Counted from the stretch's first letter, positions 19,601 to 28,125 are shown. The stretch is 64,000 nucleotides of DNA from JBGTFE01 sp036403235 (GCA_036403235.1 DASWRI010000026.1:1-64000), one strand, 5' to 3'. Numbers and translations are program-made. The notes: generated by a model from the sequence alone, not told the origin.

Positions 19601-20881
19601 CGGTTTTGTGTCGGCTTTCGCCACGTCTTCATAAAATCGTAAATCGCCTTTTGAAAGCGGCAGGCGATTGCTTTGCGCGTCGGAAAACATCTCGAAAAGC
19701 TGGTACAGAACTTTCGCGCGCAGCTCGCCGCTTTTCTGAAAATCTTCGCGCAGATAAAGCGTGTAGAGAAAACGCGCCGCCAAATCAGCTTCGCCCTCGC
19801 GCAAAAGCAGGCGCGTGACCGTCACCAATTCGTCGGTCGTCCAGTTTTTTTTCGCCTGTTCGAGCTTTAGAACGATTGGCGCAATCGAATCGTTCCCGTA
19901 GCTGTAATCATAGTTTTGATAAAGCGCGAGGCGAATCGCCGCGTCGAAATCGGCCGGATTTTTTTTAAATTTCGTCCTGATTTCCGCGCCGTATGCGCGA
20001 AGCCGGTCGTGCTCGCTCAAAAAATCGTAAAACTTCTGCGCCTCATCGTCCGTCCAGAACGGATTAAACGCCGACTGATATACGTTTTCGGCTTCCTTCG
20101 CGTCGCCCGTTTCAAGCAAAATGTCGACTTCTTTTCCGAGCAGAACGCTGGCGCGCGCCGGAAACTGCGTTTTTGCCTGACGGACGAAACTCAAAGCTTC
20201 CGCGTAGTTTTTTTCTTCGACGAGATTGTCTATCAGTGTTTCAAAAATCGTGTAGACATTCGGATTTTCCTTTGCCACCTGCGCGTAAAAATCCGTTTGC
20301 AGATATTCTCGTAAATCGTGCATTCGCGCGAGATTAATCAGATTTTCAAACGCCGCGCCGCGTCTCTCGGCATCAATCGAAAAAAGAATTTTTTTAAGAA
20401 TTTCCGCCTCTTTTTGAAACTCGCCGCGCCGCTCGTAAAACGCTGCCAAAGCGCCGAGCCTCGCCGCATCGATTTCAGCCAGATGAATCAAAATTTTTTC
20501 CGCCTCGTCGAATCGCGAAAGCTTTTCGTCGAGCTCGGCCAGCTTTTCGAGAATCTGTAAATTGTCGGGCGCGTTTTCCGCCAGCCGCGCCAGATTTTCT
20601 CTCGCCTCGGCCGTCGGCAAAGGCACAATCGCTTCGGCGCCGAAAAATACCTGCCGCGCGAAAAGCGCTTTTTCGATTTCACCGCTTCCGTCTTCGGCAG
20701 AAACCTTTTGCGTCGTGTCGTTTAGAAAAACCGCACAAACGATTAGACACAAAAAAACGAAACCGCAGACGAACGCAGGCGAACGCAGATTTGATTTTGT
20801 TTTTTTGCGTTCGGTCTTCGGCCTCCGGCTTTTAATTCCGCGTTTCGCGTTCCGCATTCCGCATTTAACGTTTCGTTTCAT
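13637..20881 (-). CDS. Giant TPR protein, 2414 residues, exported
   Basis: A basic N-terminus is followed by one hydrophobic segment (~33-52, FVCGFVFLCLIVCAVFL) and then about 2350 residues made almost entirely of helical pairs typical of TPR or TPR-like repeats, such as LDEKLSRFDEAEKILIHLAEI, KAREEWEKLVSTGA and YAEALSFVRQAKTQFP. The bulk should sit in the periplasm as a long scaffold; no enzymatic motif was seen. It overlaps its upstream neighbour (ATGA at 20878-20881) and its downstream neighbour (13637-13640) by four bases each. Residues ~4-24 are encoded by heptamer repeats (20811-20872) and the next ~17 by 10-bp repeats, so the N-terminus appears assembled from repeat DNA. The first ATG was kept because it sits in the overlap. 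Confidence 0.85.
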   Translation of the reverse strand: MKRNVKCGMRNAKRGIKSRRPKTERKKTKSNLRSPAFVCGFVFLCLIVCAVFLNDTTQKVSAEDGSGEIEKALFARQVFFGAEAIVPLPTAEARENLARLAENAPDNLQILEKLAELDEKLSRFDEAEKILIHLAEIDAARLGALAAFYERRGEFQKEAEILKKILFSIDAERRGAAFENLINLARMHDLREYLQTDFYAQVAKENPNVYTIFETLIDNLVEEKNYAEALSFVRQAKTQFPARASVLLGKEVDILLETGDAKEAENVYQSAFNPFWTDDEAQKFYDFLSEHDRLRAYGAEIRTKFKKNPADFDAAIRLALYQNYDYSYGNDSIAPIVLKLEQAKKNWTTDELVTVTRLLLREGEADLAARFLYTLYLREDFQKSGELRAKVLYQLFEMFSDAQSNRLPLSKGDLRFYEDVAKADTKPGIATGILSLIFSDTSPRALLEEKETEANKYFNRAAAYRIFEEYKNEFPSSSELAQMYLDIFRLYTADGETEIAEKTLNEFAGKFEKSSDYADAAMKLADAFVAVKNNEKAREIYQKALDYLGKKGKIKRKNSPAFSDDSNVSEIAPDRNDGINVPQPEETTVNVYDVDEKRSVFRDYLARKNTEITYEEVLETFVASFAREKKTAEILALYSNEINKYADEQWLYEQRLAWLEQTNLVDEQLQTYQAALARFQTRAWQDKLARFFLRENRNEEFAALSEDLIGKLNDIEAQSYLSQFVDGKGASTDFQKRLYLKLYQSAHVRFPHNPVFVAGLLRFYKSENQADEWRALAAEYYFELPDVRREFLDDLAQKGELRAFLAKSGGDTAIYELFRADAAVRLSNYEAAVEAYRKLNRIYPNEAQFSGRLINFTRSFGQKNREFLAEASDASHASAEFMPSSAENRTQSGEIYAELGDYRKAREEWEKLVSTGAGAKETYLDTATVYWDYFQYADALRTIGVLRAKFRDETLYAFEAGAILEAEHKQAEAVREYVKALGANRDEEQKEKAKKRLANLWANEATKNSLEKEIQAAFLSESAKRADNAFLALGYAEFLFKVKLDEKGENVLKQAIGRSKNKEFLEAARNFCQSEENVSGEQSVLKRLADVSASSRQTISYRLQLAESFEDEGDRDSAKIELAGLVRKFPTNYGVVAETSDFYYRLGFERESADVLQSALSKSRGQYQTALAEKLGKRLIQSNQLDSAEQILTRLHDENHADTEIFRELAKIYVRTNKPEAMRRAFGETVAEMKKSDAEPRELEAEIADLRGEMIDAFTRLKDYRSAIEQHIEIINREPEDEESTENAIAYANRYGGAQTLLDYYLKTSAEAFKNYRWNVVLARIYEAKGDFENASKSYRAAIDNQPEMEELYVALAEAETKRNNYDAALESIDTALELSNDAPQYVKKKIEILIKAGKLAEAEAEKAKLPAGEEKKMAGGTFDEAQKLKQNEKEKARAAFREAFEKLLENPLEGELKTADISAYVQSVREEEPLDKIDERLWLLREKLIEIADENDSTDAGEARRRLETLDAAMLESIGGIAKSIATDEELAALHQNLENRLEKSASDAHRTISLVQDLSRRAGFGDLEEKILLRKLDEAGGREIYLPNLLNFYRERGAYQKSFDVLEKYGSENLSLKAETARLVGNGEKELEALRAIYWKVSDKPGPAPVEDVKRYLEILDGQNQAELKSLTEKNSAYQLQLINFLLGKGEREMANAAIESANQPPAWKLARKSETSLALKDFDACYFCAALELDSIGNLVKQTPDKKRFLINDDWFRLAREYGEWLYQRKDKTPSPAAFLTAMIERLPQNSNEQEKLGQFYLEKNEFKAAIEHFRLALETDETNTAAGIYLGAAYFKSGRKDFAGEMWTGVLEAEDFKSALLYFQILQKNDLAAVARENLSPAIVKFLEKSNAEDSEDFQNLIRAVAASFASEAEKTAYFRQILNRRPGDVSLAAMLTGESLIGENERKAFYELLIERSDALNDYDYEYKSTLEKVWTAADAESVYDSENDYKTPEQKNEKLEWQRKYLEIAEKENDDANAAKTIAQIEKDINGRFARPEWLRLAAFKLQIRAGKFDGMEAERFVGVTVSDSVTEIKPPSLERFNEVLHILKDENRAAEASRFSEAFFARMLALEQFDAANFAGLARAYFLEGETEKALRIVRLMIDAADESKRETALAEITSTDAVKARAADAAKLSGTSTARALTPPEALRLAAEISAEFREPQAAIDFRRALLAASPLDWANQIELAKLLVADDKKSDAINLLSEIINNRNALRPVRWQARMLLRDAGADADFPNQKFDAFSQFYQGILSEKRGENESAAGFFINSLVAGKDSETAARQELVKTYVLLNEPVAALKLVETDKSAKSDAVLQMLSETAEKVGDYAKAIGFEKAKQAPDAKKINRLQEFAGRQNQKATDFTVDLENTRKL
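20761..20872. repeat. Heptamer tandem array inside the start of the giant TPR gene
   Basis: On the plus strand the units CCGCGTT, TCGCGTT, CCGCATT, CCGCATT and TAACGTT run without a break from 20838 to 20872. They are preceded by TCGGTCT, TCGGCCT and CCGGCTT (20811-20831). Further left, 20764-20790 has a ~10-bp period (CGCAGACGAA, CGCAGGCGAA). All of it is translated on the minus strand as the cytosolic N-terminus of the TPR protein. Confidence 0.8.
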
Positions 20882-23262
20882 CTTCCAATTACCTCAATCC
20901 GAATTTCTTCAGTCGTTTGATTGTGCGCAAAATCTTCGGCCGAAACGCTCAAAACATATTTGCCGGAAGCCAGCGTTTCGGGAATTTTCAGTTTTCCGAC
21001 ATTCGCTTTTGCTTCGTTCGACCAGCCGAGCCGGACGGGCTTTGCGCCGTAAAACTTGGCGATTAAACGCTCGGTGTCGCTGTCGGCGGAGACTTTCAGC
21101 CCGATTTCCTCGCCCGCTTGAAAAATTCGGTTTTCGAGATTGATTTTTACCTTCGGCGCGCGACTGTCGACGACGAACGATTTTTCTTCCTGATAACCGT
21201 TGCCGTCTTTATCGGTCAGCAAAAGCCTGCATTTATAAGTTCCGTCCGCCATCCACGCGGGCGCGAGAAAGCGCGTTTCCCAGACGTTTTCGGCTTCCAG
21301 AAATTTAAGCGGCAAAGTCTCGCCGAACGGCAGAACGGCGAAAACTTCGCGAATCGATTCATCGGTTTTGACGCGAATTACCGGGTCGCCCGGCTGAATC
21401 AGGCGCGGGCGCAAAAGCGCGCGCGGCGCGGCGACGAACGCCGTGTAAGGCGTCACGAATTTATATTTTTCCGAAAGTCGTATAATTTCCGCGATGTAAT
21501 CTTCGCGCTCGCCGTCGCGATTCATCGACTGCAAAAGCGCGTTGACGCGCGCCTGCGCCCAGACGCGCGGCAGAAAGCCGTGCGTTTCGTCAAATTCGGG
21601 CAAAGCGATTTCCCTTGAAAGATTTATCGCGCCCGCGCCCGTCTGCGCCGAAAAATTAATCGTCTGCGCCTGCGGTTTGCGGTAGCGGCCGACAAAGGAA
21701 AAATTAGAGCCGAAAAACGAGTTTTCGCCGCTCGGGTAAACGTCGTAAAGATTTGCGCCGTTCGCCGATGCGAGCTTGAGATTGGCGATGTCGTCCGACC
21801 CGATTTTTTCGAGAAAAAGCTTGAGCCGGAGAGCGATGTCTTCGGTTTCGCGCGCCGCGTCGAAATAGCCGCGAGTTTTTTCGGTCAGATTTTTCAGCAG
21901 ATTTTTGTTCGCGTCCGCACCGATGGCAAAAGCAAAAAGTTTTGCCTGTCGGCCGTCGAAAACTTTTTCGATTTCTTTTGTATCGACGGTTTCAAGCGTC
22001 GGATTGGCGTCGGAAATCAAAACTATTTGCCGCTCGCCGTTGGAAAATTTGTCCGTTTGTTCGAGCGCCGCCAGCAAGCCTCTTTTCAAATTCGTGCCGC
22101 CGCCGAGCGTCGAATTTTTAATCAGCTCGAGCGCTTCTTCGACGTTTTCCGGGGTTGCGCTGACCGGATTTGCGGCCAAAACGTCGGCTTCGTCGTTAAA
22201 AATCACTAAATTAAATTCGTCTTCGGGCGCGAGATTATGCAGAAAAACATCAATCGCCTCGACGGCGCGCGTCAATTTGTCGCCGTACATCGAAAGCGAC
22301 GTATCGAGCAGCAGGACGACTCGCCGCGGCGCGCGCGATTGGTTCGGATTCGGCGCAAAAATCGCGTTCGCCTGAAAAAATCCGTCCCGTTTTACGTCCG
22401 CCTTAGCAGGGTCGCGCAAATCGTAAGCGGAAATCCGCTCGGGCGCGCGATAAGCGACGACCGCAAGCGCGTTTTCTCCCGTGTTTATCTGATAATCAAA
22501 AGAAAAATCGTCTTTCAATTCGACGTTCGAAGCATGAAATTCGGCGACTAATTCGTTTGGCTCGATTTTCTCAATCTGAAGCGGATAAGCCGGATTTTCG
22601 CTTTCGAGTCTCGTAAACTGGAAATCGTTTAAGACGCGGATTTTCAGATTAAATTCGCCAACCGTCTGCGTTTCGCCGAAAACGGGTTTTAGCGGAAACG
22701 TAAAATGCGACGTTAGATTTTCGATTGGCAAATCTTCGGTGTATTCCATTTCGAGCCGCTTCGTCGCGTAAGAGTTTACCGGGAAAATCTTCGCCGAAAA
22801 GCCTTTCGCGCTTTCGGTTTCATCGGTCGCCTGCAAAATTCCCGGGTCGACTTTCTGCGCTTTGATTGCTTCGTAAATCTGGTTGGCGCGGCGTTTTTCC
22901 ATCATTACGCCCGGGATTCTCTGGTCTTCGTCCCAGACGGCAAAATCGGAGACGGAAGCGATTTGCGGTAGAGCGAAAACGTATTTGCCTTCGAGCGTCT
23001 GCGCCGTGTGATTGTCGAAAATCTGCAAAGTGCTGACGGTTGCGTGCTGGTTGTCAATCAGAATTTCGACATTCATCACGGCGAGCGAGAGAATTTTCGG
23101 ATTCGGTTTACTGCCCGGAGTCGGGATTAAAACGCCCGACTGCGCCGAGGCAAAATAAAAAGGCAAAAGTAAAAAGGCAAAAGTAAAAAGTAACAGAAAG
23201 AAATAAAAATTTTGATTCCTGAATTGTGCCTTTTTACTTTTGCCTTGCGCCTTAAATTTCAT
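20878..23262 (-). CDS. Secreted VIT and VWA domain protein
   Basis: The 794-residue protein has a signal peptide of about 40 residues ending FASA-Q. A VIT domain (~45-175) is recognisable from LAVMNVEILIDNQHATVSTL and LEGKYVFALPQIASVSDFAV. A VWA domain (~310-490) has an intact MIDAS: DTSLS (~317-321), a Thr in GGGTNL and the Asp in LISDANPT. The C-terminal ~250 residues are beta-rich, ending in Ig-like segments (KVKINLENRIFQAGEEIGL). Bacterial VIT/VWA proteins resemble inter-alpha-trypsin inhibitor heavy chains and are often adhesion or assembly proteins; the partner here is unknown. It overlaps both neighbours by four bases. A 20-bp inverted repeat at 23160-23246 encodes much of its signal peptide. 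Confidence 0.88.
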   Translation of the reverse strand: MKFKAQGKSKKAQFRNQNFYFFLLLFTFAFLLLPFYFASAQSGVLIPTPGSKPNPKILSLAVMNVEILIDNQHATVSTLQIFDNHTAQTLEGKYVFALPQIASVSDFAVWDEDQRIPGVMMEKRRANQIYEAIKAQKVDPGILQATDETESAKGFSAKIFPVNSYATKRLEMEYTEDLPIENLTSHFTFPLKPVFGETQTVGEFNLKIRVLNDFQFTRLESENPAYPLQIEKIEPNELVAEFHASNVELKDDFSFDYQINTGENALAVVAYRAPERISAYDLRDPAKADVKRDGFFQANAIFAPNPNQSRAPRRVVLLLDTSLSMYGDKLTRAVEAIDVFLHNLAPEDEFNLVIFNDEADVLAANPVSATPENVEEALELIKNSTLGGGTNLKRGLLAALEQTDKFSNGERQIVLISDANPTLETVDTKEIEKVFDGRQAKLFAFAIGADANKNLLKNLTEKTRGYFDAARETEDIALRLKLFLEKIGSDDIANLKLASANGANLYDVYPSGENSFFGSNFSFVGRYRKPQAQTINFSAQTGAGAINLSREIALPEFDETHGFLPRVWAQARVNALLQSMNRDGEREDYIAEIIRLSEKYKFVTPYTAFVAAPRALLRPRLIQPGDPVIRVKTDESIREVFAVLPFGETLPLKFLEAENVWETRFLAPAWMADGTYKCRLLLTDKDGNGYQEEKSFVVDSRAPKVKINLENRIFQAGEEIGLKVSADSDTERLIAKFYGAKPVRLGWSNEAKANVGKLKIPETLASGKYVLSVSAEDFAHNQTTEEIRIEVIGR
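23160..23246. repeat. Heptamer-based perfect inverted repeat encoding a signal peptide
   Basis: The arm at 23160-23179 (AAGGCAAAAGTAAAAAGGCA) is perfectly complementary to 23227-23246, with 47 bases between. Inside the left arm the heptamers AAAAGGC and AAAAGTA alternate and continue to about 23190. The whole lies in codons ~6-35 of the VIT/VWA gene, where it encodes the basic n-region and the Phe/Leu-rich core of the signal peptide. Confidence 0.85.
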
Positions 23263-25133
23263 TCCGATTCTCCTTCTGCAAAATAATTTTTATCGATTCG
23301 CGCGATGCCGCCGGTCGTTCCGAAATAAATGTTTCGGTCGTCGCCGGCGATGCTCGTCACCGTTTCCGAGGGCAAAACGCTCTTTACGTTTTTCCATTGC
23401 TGCGTCCGTAAATCCAGAATTTTCACGCCGCTTAAAGTTCCGACGTAAAGCCGCTCGCCGTCGCTGAAAATCGCGTTCGGGTTGACCGTAAATTTACCCG
23501 TTTCGCTTTCGAAGTCGCGAATTTCGCCCGAAGGCAAAAGCTCGAAAACTCCGCCGCCGTAAGTTCCTATAAAAAGACGCTCGCGCACGAGACAAAGCGC
23601 CGTCACCCAGTTTGTTTTGAGATTTGAATTCGAATCTTTGAACACGCGCGCGACGCGGTTGTTTTGAATTTCGGCCAATCCGCCGAGCGTTCCCGCGTAG
23701 AGTTTTTCGCCCGCTTGAAGACTCGCGTAGACGCTGTTGCTGGGTAAATTCTGAACGGTCGAAAGAACGCGGATTTTGCCGTTTTCGCGAAACGCGAGCC
23801 CTTTTGCCGTGGCGATGAAGTCGCCGGAAAAATGCGTTATCGCGTTAGTCGGCAAGCCGTCTTTTTTGGTTAGATTCTCGGCCGAAAAATCATTTTTGAA
23901 ATTGAACAGACCGCTTGAAGTCGCGGCGGAAATCGTCTCGCCCGCTTTTTGCAGAAAATTTATTTCGCGAATGGTTTCCGATTCGATATGACGAATTTTT
24001 TTGCCTTCGGCGGAAAAAACGTCGAGGCCGCGCCGAAACGTTCCGGCCCACAAATTGGCCTGCCCGTCAAAAGCGAGAGCCGAAACGAAATTGTCGGTGA
24101 CGGCGTCATCAGAGGCGGCGCTGAAAGTTTTTATTTTCGCGCCTTTAATCTCGGAAATGCCTTGATTTGACAACAAAAAAAGCTTTTCTTCGATTGACGC
24201 CAGACGCGCGTTCTGCAGATTTTCTTTCGCCGAAAATTCTTTGATTGATTCATCGAAAGTAAAAACTTCTCCGCTCGCTTTTGTCAAAAAAAGCTCGTTC
24301 CCGCGCGAAATCAGGCTCGAAAGCGAAGGCAAATCGGCAACCGGGCGAAAAGAATTCTCAAGCCGTTCGGCCAGGCCGAAATCGGTTGCGACATAGAGTT
24401 TTTTATCTTTTGCGGCAATCCCGACGACGCGATTGGAAGGCAGATTTTCGGCAATCGTAAAATGCGTCCAGACGTTGTTTTCGTAAATCCACAAACCGTC
24501 GTTAAAAGTTCCGACATAAAGCGCCGCTCCGTCCTTAAACAAACAATTTATCGCTTTGAGAGCGTTTTTTTCGGCTTTTATTTCGCTGAAACGCTCGCCG
24601 TCAAACTCTATCAAACCGCCGTCGAAAGTTCCGATTAAAAGCTTTTCGCCAATTTCGAGAAACGCCGTCACGGCCTGTGTTTTTCGCTCCGTCCAAACGT
24701 AGTTCTCAAATTTTTCGCCGTCGAAAGTTACCAGATTTTTTGTCCGCGTCCCGATAAAAAGCTTCCCCCTGAAGACCGCCAGACACGTCAAATCGCTTTC
24801 CGGTAAACCGTCTAAAACGGTGAAATGTTTTAAGATTTTCCCTTCGCCGGAAAACTGCACAAGCCCGCCGCTCGTCGCCGCAAAATACGAATCTTTAAAG
24901 CGCGCAAAATCGCGCGTGTCGCCGGCATTTTGCTGAATTTGAACGTTTTTGGTGAGGTGAGGCATGAGGAACTTTTTCTCAAAAGTTACGCTGTTTTGTT
25001 CTATCAGGCGGGCGCGTTCTTCGGCAAGCGTCGTTTGGGCGGACTTTTTTATTTGCAAAATCTGAAAAATCGCGGCGCACGAAACGAGCAGGAACGCGCC
25101 GACGATTATTTTTTTTCTAAAAGATAGCCGCAT
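23259..25133 (-). CDS. Membrane-anchored two-component-type propeller protein without kinase domain
   Basis: The 624-residue protein has an N-terminal membrane helix (~9-27, IIVGAFLLVSCAAIFQIL) with no clear cleavage site. About a dozen Reg_prop-like beta-propeller blades follow, such as FRGKLFIGTRTKNLVTFDGEKF and DGAALYVGTFNDGLWIY. Such propellers normally form the sensor part of hybrid kinases; here there is no Y_Y_Y domain, kinase or DNA-binding part. It therefore looks like a stand-alone periplasmic sensor or scaffold related to the adjacent kinase. Its TGA overlaps the ATG of the VIT/VWA gene (ATGA at 23259-23262), so those two are coupled. A 112-bp gap separates it from the kinase gene upstream. 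Confidence 0.85.
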   Translation of the reverse strand: MRLSFRKKIIVGAFLLVSCAAIFQILQIKKSAQTTLAEERARLIEQNSVTFEKKFLMPHLTKNVQIQQNAGDTRDFARFKDSYFAATSGGLVQFSGEGKILKHFTVLDGLPESDLTCLAVFRGKLFIGTRTKNLVTFDGEKFENYVWTERKTQAVTAFLEIGEKLLIGTFDGGLIEFDGERFSEIKAEKNALKAINCLFKDGAALYVGTFNDGLWIYENNVWTHFTIAENLPSNRVVGIAAKDKKLYVATDFGLAERLENSFRPVADLPSLSSLISRGNELFLTKASGEVFTFDESIKEFSAKENLQNARLASIEEKLFLLSNQGISEIKGAKIKTFSAASDDAVTDNFVSALAFDGQANLWAGTFRRGLDVFSAEGKKIRHIESETIREINFLQKAGETISAATSSGLFNFKNDFSAENLTKKDGLPTNAITHFSGDFIATAKGLAFRENGKIRVLSTVQNLPSNSVYASLQAGEKLYAGTLGGLAEIQNNRVARVFKDSNSNLKTNWVTALCLVRERLFIGTYGGGVFELLPSGEIRDFESETGKFTVNPNAIFSDGERLYVGTLSGVKILDLRTQQWKNVKSVLPSETVTSIAGDDRNIYFGTTGGIARIDKNYFAEGESE

Positions 25134-25245
25134 AATCTAAAAATTATTTTCGGCGATTTAAGAAAAGATTTTAACGGGCTAACCAACAAGCGAAAGGCGG
25201 GATAGTGCGGGCGTTTGAGTGTGGATTTCCACACACTCGGAAAGA

Positions 25246-28074
25246 TTATTTTTTGCGAAGCGAAAATCGCGTGCCGCCGTCGGCAATCATCTGCCAGAGG
25301 ATTTCGGCTTCGATAAGCGCGGCGCGCGATTTGATATTGGCGATACCGCGACCTTTCGGCGCATCGCCCGTCGGAGTAAAAAATGTTCCGTCGTCCTCGA
25401 TGCTCAGAACGAATTCGTTTTCGACGGACGTTTCGATTTTCATCTCGACGCGCTTTGCGTCCGAATGCCTTTTGATATTCGTCAAAACTTCCTGCGCGAT
25501 GCGGTAAATCTGCATCTGCACGTTCGGCGAAAATTTGAGAGCGTCTTCAAAATCGGCGGCGTAAAATTTATAATTTTCAATCGTCTCGCCGAGCAGAAAT
25601 TCGAGCGCGGCGACGAGCCCGACGTTTTCCAGTACCGAAGGACTCAAATCCTCGCAGATGCGCCGGATTTCGGTCGAAACTGATTCGATTTCCGCGCGAA
25701 ATTCGCCGGTTTCCGCCGGCAGCTTGTCGGACATGAGCATCAAATTTCGCAAATCGGCAAGCGTCTGGTCGTGCAAATCGCGCGCGATTCGCTTCCGCTC
25801 GCGCTCGGCCTCGTTGGCCAAATCGAAACGCGCGGCGGCCAGCTCCCGGTTTCTCTCGGCGATGCGTCGGCGCTCGATTATCGCCCAGACGAGCGCGATT
25901 AAAGCGATGACGAGCAGAACGCCGAGCGCGGCGGCCGTCCGCGGAAAGGGCGCGCGGGCGACGGAAAATTTAATCTCTAAAGGCTCGGAAGCGAGCAAAT
26001 CCTTGTCAAAAGCCTGAACTTCGATGCTGTATTCGCCCGCCGCTAAATTTTCCGGCGTAAACTGCGCGCTGCCGGACAATTTTTTTTCGAGAATCTCGCC
26101 CGCCGCATTTTTGAGCAGAAAGCCGTAGTCAAACTGTTCGGGAAAAGTGCGGCTGCTGAGGCCCGCAACTTCGATTAACAGCGAGTTTTGCGGATATTCG
26201 AGGTTTATCGTCGAGTTTATTTCCTCGCTGCTGTGGAGACGCTGGCTCAAAACGCGGACGGCGATAATTTTCGGCGCGATTCTTTGCGGCGAGTAATTGA
26301 CCAGACCGCGATTCGTCCCGATTAAAATGTGGTTTTCAACCGGCAGAAGCGCGAAAATCTGTTCGGACGGCAAGCCCTGCTCGACGTTCAAACCGGAAAT
26401 CAGCCAGCCGAATTTTTCGTCAAACCGACAGTGGAAAAGTCCGTTTTTCAAGGTCGCCGCCCAAACGGCGTCGCCGATAAAGGCAAAATCGCGCACGTCT
26501 TCGTTCGGAATGATGTTTTCCAATTCGCCGTTTCGATAGCGAAAAAGCCCGCGCTCGCCGGAAAACCACAAATTATTTTCGGCGTCTTTCGCTATTTTCC
26601 GAAGCGGCGCGCCGCGCAGAGGCTCGAGCGATTTTTCCTGCCCGCTTTCCTTGCCGTCAAACGCGAAAACGCCCTCGTTCGCCGTTCCAATCCAGAGCCG
26701 CTCGCCGTCTGAAAAAAGCGCGGTCGGCGAATTTGTCCCGGGAAGCTGCACCTGATTTTCGATTTGCAAAACGCCGCGCCCGAACACTGCCGCGTAAGTG
26801 CGGCCGCGAAAATCGGCGACGGCGCGCACGTCGCCTTTCAGCATTTCTTTGCCGTCAAACCCGAAAAGACCGCCGGGCGTCCCGATTAAAAGCTGTTTTG
26901 CCGAATCTTCAGCGACGGCGTAAATCGTTTTCGCCGAAAAATGCTCGGTTTCTAGCCATGCGTCGTCGGCAAGCGTAAATAATCCGCGATTCGTGCCCGC
27001 TAAAATCCGTTTGTCGCCCGTTTGGAAAAGAGTGCGTACAAAATTGCTGTTGCCGTCTTCGGAAAGCGCCTGATTAAACGGGCTTGAGGCGTCGAAACGG
27101 CAAACGCCGCGATTTGTGCCAATCCAGACGACGCCCTCGCGGTCGGTAAAAAGCGCGTAAATCGTGTTTGAGCGCAGGCCGCCCGCGGTATTTTCAAACG
27201 TAAAGTGCGCCAGCTGGCGCGCGCCGCCGAAGCGAAACAAACCGTTTTCTTCCGTTCCGGCCCAAACGCCAGCGTCGTCGGGTTCGACGGCTAGCACGTT
27301 GCCCAGATTTTCGCCTACTTTGACGGGACGCGCCACGTCGTTGAGCGAAAAAAATCCGCTTTCCGCGCCGCTCGAATCCGCGCCGAGCCACGCGTTTCCG
27401 TTTTTATCGCGGGCGAGCGCATTGACAAAAAACGGGCGCGGGCGGCTGTAGGTTTCAAACGTTTGATTGTTTTCGACGATTAAAATGCTGCGGCTTCTCG
27501 TGCCGGCGATGATTTTGCCGCCGATTTGAGCGAGACTCGTGATTTTCAAAGGCTGGCCGTCGCTTCCGAGCAAAGTTTCGGGCGGGACGCGCTCGGCGGC
27601 GAAAACATTTGTTTTTTCATCGCGCGTGACGGCGAAAATCGTGCCTTCGCCGGTTGCCAGCCAGATTTTATCGGAAATAAGAATCGCCGTAATCGAGAAG
27701 TTTGCGGTTTCTTCGACGAGCCGAAACTTTCCGCCGTCAAATAAAAACGCGCCTTTTTCCGAGCCGACCCAGAGCGCGCCGCCCGCGTCCGTCTTAAGCG
27801 CCAAAACTTTGCCGGTGTCGCCGACGGTCGCGATGCGCCGCCCGTCGAATTGTGCCAGGCCGTTGTCCGTGCCAAACCATAAAACGCCGTCGGGAGTCTG
27901 CGCGATGGCGCGCACCGTGTCCGAAGGCAACCCGTTAAAAAGCGTCACCGCGCCCCATTGATGAAAATTTTGCGGCTGCGGAATTTCCTGAGATGCGGCG
28001 GGAAATACGAGAAAGAGAAGCCATACAAAATTAACTGCAACCCGCAAAAAAATTTTGAAAATTTCTGCTTTCAT
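25246..28074 (-). CDS. Sensor histidine kinase with periplasmic two-component propeller (LytS/NarX-type HisKA_3)
   Basis: The 942-residue protein has a signal peptide (VAVNFVWLLFLVFPAASQ), a long propeller region (~35-620) with Reg_prop motifs (GVLWFGTDNGLAQFDG, GVVWIGTNRGVCRFD), a Y_Y_Y-like beta domain (~630-700), one membrane helix (~708-730) and a cytosolic kinase. The HisKA_3 box is ERKRIARDLHDQT, with the phospho-accepting His at ~764. The ATPase domain (~835-942) has the N-box EVLTNIKRH, a slightly degenerate G1 (EDDGTFF) and the G2 GRGIANIKSR. It should phosphorylate the LuxR-type regulator encoded 51 bp upstream in the same transcript. The input is probably a periplasmic ligand, possibly linked to the envelope proteins encoded downstream. 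Confidence 0.92.
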   Translation of the reverse strand: MKAEIFKIFLRVAVNFVWLLFLVFPAASQEIPQPQNFHQWGAVTLFNGLPSDTVRAIAQTPDGVLWFGTDNGLAQFDGRRIATVGDTGKVLALKTDAGGALWVGSEKGAFLFDGGKFRLVEETANFSITAILISDKIWLATGEGTIFAVTRDEKTNVFAAERVPPETLLGSDGQPLKITSLAQIGGKIIAGTRSRSILIVENNQTFETYSRPRPFFVNALARDKNGNAWLGADSSGAESGFFSLNDVARPVKVGENLGNVLAVEPDDAGVWAGTEENGLFRFGGARQLAHFTFENTAGGLRSNTIYALFTDREGVVWIGTNRGVCRFDASSPFNQALSEDGNSNFVRTLFQTGDKRILAGTNRGLFTLADDAWLETEHFSAKTIYAVAEDSAKQLLIGTPGGLFGFDGKEMLKGDVRAVADFRGRTYAAVFGRGVLQIENQVQLPGTNSPTALFSDGERLWIGTANEGVFAFDGKESGQEKSLEPLRGAPLRKIAKDAENNLWFSGERGLFRYRNGELENIIPNEDVRDFAFIGDAVWAATLKNGLFHCRFDEKFGWLISGLNVEQGLPSEQIFALLPVENHILIGTNRGLVNYSPQRIAPKIIAVRVLSQRLHSSEEINSTINLEYPQNSLLIEVAGLSSRTFPEQFDYGFLLKNAAGEILEKKLSGSAQFTPENLAAGEYSIEVQAFDKDLLASEPLEIKFSVARAPFPRTAAALGVLLVIALIALVWAIIERRRIAERNRELAAARFDLANEAERERKRIARDLHDQTLADLRNLMLMSDKLPAETGEFRAEIESVSTEIRRICEDLSPSVLENVGLVAALEFLLGETIENYKFYAADFEDALKFSPNVQMQIYRIAQEVLTNIKRHSDAKRVEMKIETSVENEFVLSIEDDGTFFTPTGDAPKGRGIANIKSRAALIEAEILWQMIADGGTRFSLRKK

Positions 28075-28125
28075 TTATAAAGTGGTGCTGACATTTTATA
28101 AATCAAAATGTCGAAACGGCCGCGG

